DNA from: Xenococcus sp. MO_188.B8
GTDB taxonomy: Bacteria; Cyanobacteriota; Cyanobacteriia; Cyanobacteriales; Xenococcaceae
DNA length: 40,134 bases
NCBI GenBank assembly: GCA_030065615.1
Contig: JASJDR010000052.1
Coordinates: 1 to 40,134, forward strand
Direction of reading: 5' to 3'
Both the position numbers and the translations under genes were made by a program. Below are positions 31,334 through 40,102 of the stretch, one piece after another. The first letter of the stretch is position 1; the number at the start of each line of letters is the position of its first letter. The notes under the pieces were generated by a model that saw only the letters and a list, made by a program, of their open reading frames with translations, was not told the DNA's origin and did not search any database.

Positions 31334-33568
31334 TTAATGGTTACTGGAAATCCCAGTATTTTTTTCTTCCCACTGATGTTGTACCAGAGGACGAAGACTG
31401 TTAAGTCCAGCAGCGATCGCCGAACCATTATGAACTACTGTAGCGATGAGAGGATTTAAGCCGACTGTAGATGCTAAACCCAATGCCATTAAATTGGGAG
31501 CAACCACCAGCAGGGTATTTTGTTCAATGAGGTTCTTGGTTTCCTGGGCAATATTGAGTGCTTCAGCTAAGCTGGCAAGATCATCATTCATCAGCACCAC
31601 ATCAGCTATTTCTCTGGCAATATCCGAGCCATTGGCAAAAGATATTGAAACATCGGCATAAGCTAGGGCAACTGAATCATTCAAGCCATCACCGACAAAG
31701 GCCACAGTTTTTCCAGATAGTTTTAAATCACGAATGAGTGCCGCTTTTTTTTCCGGGAAAGCTTGGGCATGAACTTGGTTCAGAGGAATATTTAATTCCT
31801 CTGCTACTATTGTAGCTCTTTGTGGGTTATCTCCCGTTAACAGATGAATGGAGTGACCTGAAGCGTGCAGAGATTCTATTAAAGCAGGGCTTTCAAGACG
31901 CAGAGGATCAGCATATTGAATTACTCCTTGTAATTCACCCTCACAGGCAACATAGATTAGAGATAACCATTCTGAGGTGGCAGATTTTTGTTTAAGATCG
32001 CAGCTATGCCGTAGTGGCAAAGTTCTCTGTTCTAAGCACTCTAAACTAATGCCCTCTTGTACTAAAAAGCGATCGCTACCTACTAAAATTTTCTGGGACT
32101 CAACAATGGCACGAATGCCTAAACCAACTTCATAGTTCCATTTTTGGCGACGGGGAATCTCTATATTCTGGTTTTGAGCATAATTGGTAATTGCCTCAGC
32201 TACAGGATGGGCAATCCTCTGTTCGGCAGCAGCAGCTAAAGTCAACACTTGTTCGGCAGACATTCTGCCTGGTATGGTTTGAATTCCGACAACGGTTAAT
32301 TGCCCTTGGGTTAAAGTTCCCGTTTTATCAAAGACGACTGTATCTACCTCTGCTAATAGTTCGATGGTTCGTCCACTGCGTACTAAAATGCCGTGACGGG
32401 TGTTGTGGTTAAGAGCACCTAAAAATGCTGTCGGCATAGAAACCCGAATACCTGTTACAAAATCCAAAGTCAGAATCGAAGCTGCCCGAGTTGGTTCTTT
32501 AGTAATGGCTAAGACCACACTAGCTAACACGAGAGAAGGTAAAATTAACTGATCTGCTAGCTGGGATGCATAATTTGCCATGCGAGTATCGTGTACGGGG
32601 GCATTTTGCAACATTTCTAAACTAGCAGCCGCACGAGTCTGGTTGCCTACGTGATCTGCACGAATGTAAATTTGTCCCGAACGAGCTAGAGTCGAAGCGT
32701 AAACCACTGTTCCAACTTGAGCCACAATCGGCATCGACTCTCCAGTAAGTTGCTGTTGGTCAATTGTCGCTACCCCTTTGATAACTTCTCCATCTACAGG
32801 GATTTGTTCTCCAGGATAGACAATTACGGTTTCTCCTGGTTGTACTTGATCACTTTTAATTTGTACGGGTGTTTCTTCTCTTAAAACCCAGGCAAAATGT
32901 CCGATCGCATCGAGGAGATCGGCGGTTTGAGTTTCTGTAGAACGGGCAGTGCGCTCACGAATGAGATCTCCTAGTTCATGGAGTGTAATCACTAAGGCAG
33001 GAGTTGCTAGTTTACCTTGCCCATAACTCAAGCCTACTGCTAATAAATCTAGGCAGTCGATATTGATTTTGCGATCGCTTATTAGACTTTGACTAGCTCT
33101 TTTAAAGATGGGTAAGGTGACAGCGAGCAGACTAGTAATCGCGATCGGTCGTAGCCAAAGTAATCTGCTTTGATTACTTAACCAACTAATGACCGTAGTG
33201 AAAACAGGTAGGGTTAAATTCGACCAACTTTCAATTTCTGAGGTTGGCTTCTCGGATGAGGGGCTGGTGACTAATTCAGAGGTAGCTGCTTGTTGAAGCA
33301 ACTTCATCAGATAAGAGGTAATCTCTGTCGGGGAAGAACCTCTATAGCTGTAAGTGATCGCGATTGAAGCTGCAAAAGTATTGATTCTGACGTGAATTAT
33401 TTGAGGTTGAGCCAGCAAGAATTGTTCAAGGTTGGCTGCGTAATCTGAATCATCTTGTAAGCTGTAAATACGAAATCTCGCTCTACCTGGAATATGATGT
33501 ACCAAATGAGGTAGAGAAAGATCAACCTCAATATTTCGTTGGTCTATTACGGATAGATTACTGCTCAA
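31334..33568 (-). CDS. HMA2-type P1B-like metal P-type ATPase with non-CPC membrane motif
   Basis: A 744-aa ATPase with a TTG start preceded by AGAAGGG. Residues ~20-95 are an HMA_2 domain (HHIPGRARFRIYSL) without CxxC. The core is intact: TGES (275-278), phosphorylated D414 in DKTGTLT, HP (454-455) and GDGLND. TM4, which in metal pumps normally carries CPC, SPC or TPC, reads LDFVTGIRVSMPTA (368-381) with no cysteine. The last TM pair has HNGSAIAAGLNSLRPL. This resembles the CtpC/'HMA2' group rather than the Cu or Zn exporters, so Mn or Fe is a possible substrate (inference). It is cotranscribed with HMA2, FeoC-like and DUF5132 genes. Confidence 0.9.
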   Translation of the reverse strand: MSSNLSVIDQRNIEVDLSLPHLVHHIPGRARFRIYSLQDDSDYAANLEQFLLAQPQIIHVRINTFAASIAITYSYRGSSPTEITSYLMKLLQQAATSELVTSPSSEKPTSEIESWSNLTLPVFTTVISWLSNQSRLLWLRPIAITSLLAVTLPIFKRASQSLISDRKINIDCLDLLAVGLSYGQGKLATPALVITLHELGDLIRERTARSTETQTADLLDAIGHFAWVLREETPVQIKSDQVQPGETVIVYPGEQIPVDGEVIKGVATIDQQQLTGESMPIVAQVGTVVYASTLARSGQIYIRADHVGNQTRAAASLEMLQNAPVHDTRMANYASQLADQLILPSLVLASVVLAITKEPTRAASILTLDFVTGIRVSMPTAFLGALNHNTRHGILVRSGRTIELLAEVDTVVFDKTGTLTQGQLTVVGIQTIPGRMSAEQVLTLAAAAEQRIAHPVAEAITNYAQNQNIEIPRRQKWNYEVGLGIRAIVESQKILVGSDRFLVQEGISLECLEQRTLPLRHSCDLKQKSATSEWLSLIYVACEGELQGVIQYADPLRLESPALIESLHASGHSIHLLTGDNPQRATIVAEELNIPLNQVHAQAFPEKKAALIRDLKLSGKTVAFVGDGLNDSVALAYADVSISFANGSDIAREIADVVLMNDDLASLAEALNIAQETKNLIEQNTLLVVAPNLMALGLASTVGLNPLIATVVHNGSAIAAGLNSLRPLVQHQWEEKNTGISSNH

Positions 33569-33637
33569 ATCACTACACCCTTCTTAATCAGTTATCAGTC
33601 GTCTTCTGCCTTCATCAAATAATGTTCCAGATTCTTA

Positions 33638-34207
33638 TTAGACAATAGGCTGAGGTACTTGATGCTCTTGTCGGACGGTATTGATAATATTCATTAAACG
33701 CATCCCTAATTCCCAATCAGATAGCCCTTGATTGTCATAATTAATAGTAATTGAAACTGCTGCGCGATTAATTCTGACTTGTTTAACATGGGTATCTGCC
33801 TCTAAAGCCTGTTGTAAACGATGGGCAAAATCAGCATCAATTGCTAGTAAAGGCATCCGCAAACGCACTCTTCCTGGTATAGCATGGACGATCTCATAGC
33901 CTTGGAGATTGGTCTCGGATTGCCCAGTATCTTCGCCCGTCGCAACAGAATCACTACTACCCGCAATGGCTTGAGGTTTTTCTTGTTTGAGTTGGCTAAA
34001 GACCTGACGAGCTAAACTTGCCACCAATAAATTGACCAACAAGGCGTTAGAGCCTCGCAGTTTAAACTGGCTGGTAATAAAGACTCCGAGTGCCACTGGG
34101 AGGATCATTTCTACTTCTCCATGTTCCTTTAAAAATGATCCAATCTGACTAGTTGCTTCTTCCAGATCAAGATTACTGAAATTATTAGTTGAGGTTGTAG
34201 CTGTCAT
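33638..34207 (-). CDS. HMA2-domain accessory protein
   Basis: A 189-aa protein. Residues ~20-75 include one hydrophobic helix pair (MILPVALGVFITSQF, NALLVNLLVASLA), then a linker, then an HMA_2 domain from ~105 (HAIPGRVRLRMPLL, VKQVRINRAAVSITINYDN). This is the same fold as the ATPase N-terminus 69 bp downstream (HHIPGRARFR, VRINTFAASIAITY). It has no CxxC. It is probably a membrane-tethered domain that delivers to or regulates the neighbouring ATPase. Confidence 0.82.
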   Translation of the reverse strand: MTATTSTNNFSNLDLEEATSQIGSFLKEHGEVEMILPVALGVFITSQFKLRGSNALLVNLLVASLARQVFSQLKQEKPQAIAGSSDSVATGEDTGQSETNLQGYEIVHAIPGRVRLRMPLLAIDADFAHRLQQALEADTHVKQVRINRAAVSITINYDNQGLSDWELGMRLMNIINTVRQEHQVPQPIV

Positions 34208-34395
34208 GGCTATGATTAACTCCTACTCTATCTATGAGTTTAACTACAAATGTGCTTTTAATGAATAAAAAAGAATTAAGAAAAATTTTCCCCTCTTGTG
34301 AGAAGTATGGCTCTAGCTCGATATCCTGTGGATTCTAAAGCTTTAATCAAAGATTTAACACTAATCTCTAGATCATTTTTTAGTATCGGTATAGT

Positions 34396-34776
34396 TTATG
34401 AATCTTCCTCCTTTGCCTCTTCACAATTGTGCAAAATTACCGCATATTTGACGCCTTGGTGATTAGTGACCGCATGAGCGTCATCTAGGGCGTGAATGCT
34501 ATGAATTTGAGCTTTCGTGTCCAATTCTTTCGGCAGATGGGGAGAACCAGGATGGTTGATATCTATCCATTCATAGAATTCAATCGTGTCAGGATTGCAG
34601 AAAGTACAGCCGTGACATTTATCGGGAATCGGTACTTGGCGTACCCGACCTTTCTTAATTAACTTCGAGAGCATCTGTCTGAGTGCGCCTCCATCGATAT
34701 GAAAGTGTAATTCCATTTCGGCTAGAGAGACGCGATGATAATCAAGTACAAAGTCTTGCAGTTCTTTAAGGATCAT
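34396..34776 (-). CDS. FeoC-like winged-helix protein with CxxCxxC cluster site
   Basis: A 126-aa protein. The N-terminal ~50 residues are a FeoC-type winged helix (LKELQDFVLDYHRVSLAEMELHF, LSKLIKKGRVRQV), followed by KCHGCTFCNP, whose three cysteines resemble the Fe-S site of FeoC. The C-terminus (HSIHALDDAHAVTNHQ) is histidine-rich. As the first gene of the ATPase operon, with ribosome-binding site GGAGCAAGAG, it is probably an iron- or redox-sensing regulator of the operon or of the pump. No FeoA/FeoB lies nearby. Confidence 0.85.
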   Translation of the reverse strand: MILKELQDFVLDYHRVSLAEMELHFHIDGGALRQMLSKLIKKGRVRQVPIPDKCHGCTFCNPDTIEFYEWIDINHPGSPHLPKELDTKAQIHSIHALDDAHAVTNHQGVKYAVILHNCEEAKEEDS

Positions 34777-35566
34777 TTATTACTCTTGCTCCTATAAAAG
34801 TAGTTACAGGGCTTGTTATTAGCAAATGGGGGGACAAAAATTTTACGAATTATTGAGGATTGCGAAAAAAATTATTTTGAGGGTGATAGCAATAAGGTAT
34901 TTCTGTTAATGCTAATATTATTAAGCTAGTGGTTTTGGTTGGTGGGATGTCAAGTAAAATAAAATCAAGCTTCTTAAAGACTTAAGGCTTTAGTCCTTTC
35001 AGTCAAATAGAACCTGATTTATAGCTAATAATTTTCAATTAGTAACATCATCAGCGTACCACAATAGGCTAACAAAAGATATGGACAATATTAAAAAAAG
35101 TTTAATCTTATTCTTTTTTGTCCAGACGTATTGCCGACAAATCTTTTCTCAACGGATTTTCCCTAGCGATATCAAATCTCTAATGATAGTTACTCCTGAT
35201 ACTGCAAGGGTTATTGATAATGGCCGAGAAAACCCAATAGCGATCGCAACCATAACTTTTTTCTAGGATAGATTTACTTTAACTTTGTGGAGATCTTCAA
35301 CCTGTAATTGAATTTCTTTAGTTGGCGATTGATCGCTAATGGCATAGATGTTTTAGAGCTGAAACGCCAATATCCTTGCTTAGAAATTAACCATCGCTCG
35401 GAAAAGCAAAATTTTATGCGGACAATTCATCTTTTCCGGGAATCTCAAAAACTCGTAAGTATGGCAGCCTATAGCTACGGCATTTTCGGTAACATCAGTT
35501 TTGTATATTGAAGATGATTTTCTAAGACAGAAAAAGAAAAAAATGATTTTGCACCCTGGGATGATA
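34777..35566. other. 790-bp region of gene debris
   Basis: There is no intact gene. It holds the coaT-like relic (35169-35247) and, at about 35308-35511 on the plus strand, a frame with protein-like composition (WRLIANGIDVLELKRQYP, RTIHLFRESQKLVS) that has no ribosome-binding site and no recognised family. This second frame may be another decayed fragment. The promoter for the FeoC-like operon should lie in the first 150 bp. Confidence 0.5.
35169..35247 (+). pseudogene. 79-bp relic of a coaT-like P-type ATPase gene
   Basis: Hand alignment with coaT 37865-37943 gives 69 of 79 identical bases and no gaps. The encoded peptide IKSLMIVTPDTARVIDNGRE, then NPIAIA, parallels IKSLMAVTPDTARVIHDGRE, then NQIAIA, of the actuator-side segment of CoaT. 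The flanking sequence does not match. Most differences fall at third codon positions or are conservative, so it derives from a once-functional paralogue, not from a fresh duplication. Confidence 0.75.
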
Positions 35567-36187
35567 TCAATTCCCCATATTGAGCCAACTGAAAACTTCA
35601 GATACGGTTAAATCCAATTCAATTGAATTTAAAACAGGTAAAATATCGCTTCCTTGTAATAATTGGGGTTGTTGCCCTGCAAGAAAAACTAAAATGCTAC
35701 TATCGTCAGGATCGATAAACCAACCTAATTGACTGCCAGAAGATAAGCAGTGAAGAATATTACCTATAACTTTGTTGGGCTTTTGTTCTGGAGAAAGTAT
35801 TTCGATTGTCCAGTCTGGATGTAAGTTAAAGTTATCTTCTATGTCTCCTGCTTGATTAAAATCAATATTTCCCCATAGAAATACAGCGATATCGGGAATT
35901 ATCGATCTTCCACCAAAGGTGCATCTTAATTTAGGAAAAGCGCGAAAAGCCGTTGCGCGGGTTCCCCGCATTGAGGCTATTGAGCAAGAAGCATAGGCAA
36001 TTTTCTTGGTTTCAGTCGCCTCATTAATCACAGTACAAAGTTTGCCTTGTAAACGACTATGTCCCCCTTTCGGCATTGGTTTCTGGATAATCTCACCGTT
36101 TATATATTCCGTAGCTGGTTTAGTTTCAGGTAGCTGAAGAAATTCTTTTAAAGATATTGGTTGGGATAGAGTACTCGTCATCTTCAA
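35567..36187 (-). CDS. Uma2-family (DUF820) putative endonuclease with an in-frame insertion
   Basis: A 206-aa PD-(D/E)XK-like protein of the Uma2 family, which is greatly expanded in cyanobacteria. It has YINGEIIQKPMPKGGHS (28-44), IIPDIAVFLW (D99), DWTIEILSPEQKPNKV and LGWFIDP. Residues 67-83 (SCSIASMRGTRATAFRA) break the usual ...KIAYAFPKLRCTFGG... continuity and derive from a 51-bp repeat insertion. The insertion lies before the conserved PD motif, so activity may survive. The biological role of the family is unknown. Confidence 0.82.
   Translation of the reverse strand: MKMTSTLSQPISLKEFLQLPETKPATEYINGEIIQKPMPKGGHSRLQGKLCTVINEATETKKIAYASCSIASMRGTRATAFRAFPKLRCTFGGRSIIPDIAVFLWGNIDFNQAGDIEDNFNLHPDWTIEILSPEQKPNKVIGNILHCLSSGSQLGWFIDPDDSSILVFLAGQQPQLLQGSDILPVLNSIELDLTVSEVFSWLNMGN
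35942..35992. repeat. 51-bp repeat inserted in the Uma2 gene
   Basis: Removing these 51 bp restores an uninterrupted AYAFPKLRC reading and joins AAAGC to ATAGGC. AAGC occurs at both boundaries. The insert is GC-rich with an internal palindrome (GCGGGTTCCCCGC). Its length is a multiple of three, so the frame is kept. Confidence 0.6.
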
Positions 36188-36352
36188 TCTAAAAGTTGCC
36201 AGAAACCTTATTATATTAGAGATTTTAACAGAAGTTTTATCTCACAAAATAAATATGAAACAGAGCAATGTACTTCATGAATCTGAGAAACGCTATGGAT
36301 AAAGTCCAAAACATTTCGCACAGACTGGAAAGTTATAAATATGTTTATCGTT

Positions 36353-37432
36353 TTATTTACTCAAATAACAGTGACAGTCTGGTTTTTCAATCAGAGATTG
36401 GGCTAGAGAATTGAGAGCAGTAGCTGCCAATAAACCACCACCGAGAGAACCAACTATCGTAATATAGGGAATGCCAGAATGCATCAACAACCTTTTAGCT
36501 GCTGGTGCATGACTAAAGCCAATGGGCATACCGATAATTAAGGCAGGATCGAGTAAATTATCTTCGATCGCTCGACAGATGGCGATTAATACGGTCGGAG
36601 CATAGCCGATCACCAAAATACAACCAGAAGCTAGTTGCTGTAAATTTTTGTGCCAAGAGGTTGAATGCCAAAATTCTTGTTCAGCTTCTGCGGCATCTGT
36701 AAGATGGGGATTATCAATTAGAGTTGTTATCTGACAGCCGAGATGAGCCAGACGAGTGCGATCGCAAGCAGCCACAATCGCGGGAACATCGCCGATAATC
36801 TGACAGCCAGATTTGAGTGCATCTCTGGCAGCAGCAATTGCTCCTGGACTAACTTGAACAAAATTAACTAAGCTCACATCCCCGCAGGCTAAGACCAGTT
36901 GAGCCAGGAGATCGGCTTCAATTTCCGAGCGATCTGATAAATCAGGTAGTAAAAGCGTTAAAGATTCGGTAAAAGATTCGGGATGAGAGAGCGTAGCCGT
37001 ATCGAGATCAGCCCAAAAGGTTTCAGTCGCGGAATCTTGCAGTTTGGCGATCGCGTCGGTTCTAACGCTTTGACAAAGGGTATCTCTTCCCAATAAACCT
37101 TCTAAAGCAGATGCAGTTTGTCGCAGTTTAGCAATTTGTTCAATAACACTACGATATTGCTGCTGAAGATGAGGGATCAGAGCATCGGGTTCTGAAGGCA
37201 AGGTTTCAGTTGAGAGTAATTTGCGAATATGTTCTAATTGAAACCCCTGTTGTTTGAGAGCAACTATTTGATGTAGTTGTTGGACATGACTTTCTGCGTA
37301 TAGGCGGTAGTTACACTGCGATCGCTTGGCTTCGGGCAACAGTCCAGTCTGATGATAGTAACGTACCATGCGTGGAGTTAAGCCATTGCCTACTTTTTCC
37401 GTAAGCTGCTTGATTGTTAAGTATTGTTCCAT
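36353..37432 (-). CDS. coaR: CoaR: MerR-type cobalt sensor with precorrin isomerase domain
   Basis: A 359-aa regulator from ATG 37432. Residues 1-75 are a MerR DNA-binding domain (YLTIKQLTEKVGNGLTPRMVRYYHQTGLLP). A coiled dimerisation helix follows (~85-115). Residues ~150-350 form a CbiC/CobH precorrin-8X methylmutase-like domain (SPGAIAAARDALKSGCQIIGDV, IIGMPIGFSHAPAAK). The C-terminus ends C353-H354-C355, the Cys-His-Cys motif shown in Synechocystis CoaR to be needed for cobalt sensing. It activates the divergent coaT gene when Co(II) is high. The operator is between the two genes (37438-37469). Confidence 0.95.
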   Translation of the reverse strand: MEQYLTIKQLTEKVGNGLTPRMVRYYHQTGLLPEAKRSQCNYRLYAESHVQQLHQIVALKQQGFQLEHIRKLLSTETLPSEPDALIPHLQQQYRSVIEQIAKLRQTASALEGLLGRDTLCQSVRTDAIAKLQDSATETFWADLDTATLSHPESFTESLTLLLPDLSDRSEIEADLLAQLVLACGDVSLVNFVQVSPGAIAAARDALKSGCQIIGDVPAIVAACDRTRLAHLGCQITTLIDNPHLTDAAEAEQEFWHSTSWHKNLQQLASGCILVIGYAPTVLIAICRAIEDNLLDPALIIGMPIGFSHAPAAKRLLMHSGIPYITIVGSLGGGLLAATALNSLAQSLIEKPDCHCYLSK

Positions 37433-37437
37433 AGTCC

Positions 37438-37469
37438 TTGACCTTGACACCAATGTCAAAGTGTAGTCT
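37438..37469 (+). promoter_or_regulatory. coaT promoter with 20-bp spacer and CoaR operator
   Basis: A -35 TTGACC (37438-37443) and a -10 TAGTCT (37464-37469) are separated by 20 bp instead of the usual 17. The spacer contains the palindrome TTGACA-CCAA-TGTCAA (37444-37459). This long-spacer, palindrome-in-spacer layout is the hallmark of MerR-family activators, which twist the DNA to bring the boxes into register. Confidence 0.8.
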
Positions 37470-37497
37470 GAGTATGTTGTCAGAATTTATCCCAGCA

Positions 37498-39393
37498 ATG
37501 GCTCAAATTACTCTTAGTAAACTTTCCCAAAAATACACTGATGCCTACGCAGCAGCTATCTGTGGTATTTTAGTTATCTTCGGTTGGCTTGGCCTCTATT
37601 TCAACTGGATCGGTGTAGCTATCTTCATTTTGACCGCAGCTTATGTGATCGGAGGTTATGAAAGTACTAAGCAGGGGCTAACGACCCTATGGCGGGAAAA
37701 AGAGTTAGATGTAGACTTGCTAATGATCATAGCAGCTTTGGGCGCAGCTAACTTGGGTTTATGGCAGCGGGATTATTATTTAATTATTGATGGCGCAGTT
37801 TTAATTCTCATTTTCGCTACTAGCGGGGCATTAGAAACTATTGCGATGAAGCGTACTGAGCGCAATATCAAATCTCTTATGGCGGTTACTCCTGATACTG
37901 CCAGGGTTATTCATGATGGTCGAGAGAACCAAATAGCGATCGCGCAGTTAGAGGTGGGAGATGTAGTCTTGGTGAAGCCGGGAGAAATGATCCCCACCGA
38001 TGGCATTATTTTGGATGGAGAAACTGCGGTAGATCAAGCTCCGATTACGGGAGAATCGATTCCTGTAGACAAAACTATCGGGGATGAGGTTTTTGCGGGT
38101 ACTCTTAACGGCAATGGAGTCTTGCAAATTAAGGTTCATCAACATCCAGAAAGTAGTCTGATTCAAAGAGTCATTCGTCTCGTCGAACAAGCCCAAACTC
38201 AAGCTCCGCCTTCTCAGCAATTTGTGGAACGTTTTGAACGAGGTTATGCCAAGGTCATTGTTTTATTGGGTATAGTTTTAGGTACCCTACCGCCTTTTGT
38301 TTTGGGATGGGATTGGGAAACCACTATTTATCGGATGCTAATTTTTTTGGTAGTAGCTTCTCCCTGCGCCTTGATGGCATCGATTATGCCGACATTGCTA
38401 TCGGGTATTGCCTATGGAGCAAGAAAAGGGATTTTATTTAAGAATGGGGCGCAGTTAGAAAAAATTGGTCGGATCAAAGCGATCGCTTTTGACAAAACTG
38501 GGACTCTCACAATGGGACAACTAGAGGTCGTAGATATTATTCCCGCAGCCCCACATTCGGCGGAGCGAGTGCTAGAATTAGCTGCCGCGATCGAATCTGG
38601 TTCGGAACATCCCATCGGCGAGGCTATTATTCAAGCAGCTACCGAAGCTGGCATATCATGGCAAAGCGCCACTCACATCCAAGCCAAAACGGGTCAAGGA
38701 ATTGTGGGAGAAGTGGCAGGAGTTAGGGTTACAGTGGGGAAGGCAATCGCGATCCCTTGCTCTGCTGAATTAAAAGCAGCTAGTCATAGCTTAGAAAACG
38801 CAGGGAAAACCGTGGTCTGGGTGAGTTTAGCAGAAGAAGTTATCGGGATCATTGCTGTTGCCGATACAGTTAAGCCAGAAGCTGCAAACGCGATCGCGAG
38901 TTTAAAACAACTGGGAATTGCCGCCACAGCCATGCTGACAGGAGACAATCAACGCACTGCCCAAAGTGTAGCTCACATCCTGAATCTCGATCAGATTCAT
39001 GCTCAATTATTACCTGAAGATAAGCTAGCAGTTATTACACATCTCCAGCACAAGTATCAAAATGTGGCTATGGTAGGAGATGGCATTAACGATGCTCCTG
39101 CTTTGGCTGCTGCTACTGTGGGTGTTGCTATGGGAGTTTCTGGCACAGATGTCGCTTTAGAGAGCGCGGATATTATTTTGATGTCAGATAACTTACTTAA
39201 ATTGTCCCAGGCAATTCAACTTGGTCGTCGCGCTAATCGCATTATCAAACAGAATATCACTTTCGCTCTCTCTTTTATCTGCTTGTTATTAATTGCTAAT
39301 TTAGCTGGTAATATTAATTTGCCCTTGGGAGTAATCGGTCATGAAGGTTCGACCTTATTAGTAACTTTAAATGGTCTGCGATTATTGAAATGA
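37498..39393 (+). CDS. coaT: CoaT: P1B-4 cobalt-exporting P-type ATPase
   Basis: A 631-aa pump from ATG 37498 (MAQITLSKLSQKY); ATG 37474 is in frame but lies at the expected transcription start. The TM4 motif is SPCALMA (288-290 SPC), TGES is at 184-187, phosphorylated D332 is in DKTGTLT, the SEHPIGEA histidine motif and GDGINDAPAL are present, and the last TM region has HEGSTLLVTLNGLRLL. SPC together with HEG(G/S)T defines the P1B-4 group, exporters of Co(II) and sometimes Fe or Zn. There is no N-terminal metal domain with CxxC, as is usual for this group. It exports cobalt from the cytosol under CoaR control. Confidence 0.95.
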   Translation: MAQITLSKLSQKYTDAYAAAICGILVIFGWLGLYFNWIGVAIFILTAAYVIGGYESTKQGLTTLWREKELDVDLLMIIAALGAANLGLWQRDYYLIIDGAVLILIFATSGALETIAMKRTERNIKSLMAVTPDTARVIHDGRENQIAIAQLEVGDVVLVKPGEMIPTDGIILDGETAVDQAPITGESIPVDKTIGDEVFAGTLNGNGVLQIKVHQHPESSLIQRVIRLVEQAQTQAPPSQQFVERFERGYAKVIVLLGIVLGTLPPFVLGWDWETTIYRMLIFLVVASPCALMASIMPTLLSGIAYGARKGILFKNGAQLEKIGRIKAIAFDKTGTLTMGQLEVVDIIPAAPHSAERVLELAAAIESGSEHPIGEAIIQAATEAGISWQSATHIQAKTGQGIVGEVAGVRVTVGKAIAIPCSAELKAASHSLENAGKTVVWVSLAEEVIGIIAVADTVKPEAANAIASLKQLGIAATAMLTGDNQRTAQSVAHILNLDQIHAQLLPEDKLAVITHLQHKYQNVAMVGDGINDAPALAAATVGVAMGVSGTDVALESADIILMSDNLLKLSQAIQLGRRANRIIKQNITFALSFICLLLIANLAGNINLPLGVIGHEGSTLLVTLNGLRLLK

Positions 39394-39579
39394 GTCGGTA
39401 CAAATTTGTAACTGATGGGTCAAATCAATTACGACTTTCGTGTAGGTTTGCCCATAAATTGAAAATTTTCTTAAATTGCTACGAGGTTAGAGCTTGTCTA
39501 GGAATTAGTACTAATTTTAATTAGCGGTTGACAGAAAACCGACCCAATTGGATTGGCTTCACTCTAATTACTTAATGGG

Positions 39580-39966
39580 TTATGCATGAGCATGGACATA
39601 GTGACGAGTCTGATACTCAAGTAAAGATGACATTAAATGAGAAATATCTTCGTTCAGATTCCATTTCTGAGCTAAAGGTTCTAAGTTGTCTCTATGAGCA
39701 ACAACTTCCTTTGCTTCGGATAGACTTTGCTCAACTTCCTTTACCAAGCTGGCAAGTTTCCGTTTTTGAGGTTTAGGAATGCAGTTGTAGCCTCTAAAAC
39801 GATCTATCAAGTAACCAGCTTTTCTTAGTTCTTCTGAATCTAAATCGCTAAGTTCTGGAATATAATCTTCATGCCAGAAAGCTAAGGCGATTGGCTTTAA
39901 GTCCTCCGCTGAAAGACTATAAAAAGGAGAGCTAACAGCTTTTCTAAATTGTTGTTCTAAACTCAT
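39580..39966 (-). CDS. Hypothetical helical protein
   Basis: A 128-aa acidic/basic helical protein (FRKAVSSPFYSLSAEDLKPIAL, IPKPQKRKLASLVKEVEQSL). The ordered amphipathic pattern argues for a real gene. No domain, signal peptide or membrane segment is recognised. It is convergent with coaT and its start lies just before the transposon end, so it may be accessory. Confidence 0.55.
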   Translation of the reverse strand: MSLEQQFRKAVSSPFYSLSAEDLKPIALAFWHEDYIPELSDLDSEELRKAGYLIDRFRGYNCIPKPQKRKLASLVKEVEQSLSEAKEVVAHRDNLEPLAQKWNLNEDISHLMSSLLEYQTRHYVHAHA

Positions 39967-40029
39967 TATGCTTCCTCTTTAAGAAGATTTATAGCCATAT
40001 TTATCCTTGGGATCATGGGTTGAAAACCC

Positions 40030-40043
40030 CGCCCTTTAGGGCG
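40030..40043. mobile_element. IS200/IS605-family end hairpin
   Basis: CGCCCTTTAGGGCG, preceded by GTTGAAAACCC, is the subterminal hairpin type typical of IS200/IS605 elements. It lies 60 bp before the tnpB start, the expected place for the left end. No tnpA is seen between them, so the element may be a tnpB-only (IS1341-like) derivative. The rest is outside the window. Confidence 0.65.
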
Positions 40044-40102
40044 TTCCAATAAGGTTTAATTATAGTATTGCATCAAAAGCTGCCTCATGAAAAAATAAGA
40101 CC

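Noticed and set aside
35308..35511. 67-residue plus-strand frame as an intact gene
   Set aside because: Protein-like, but it has no ribosome-binding site, no recognised family and sits among gene debris, so it is described only as a possible fragment.
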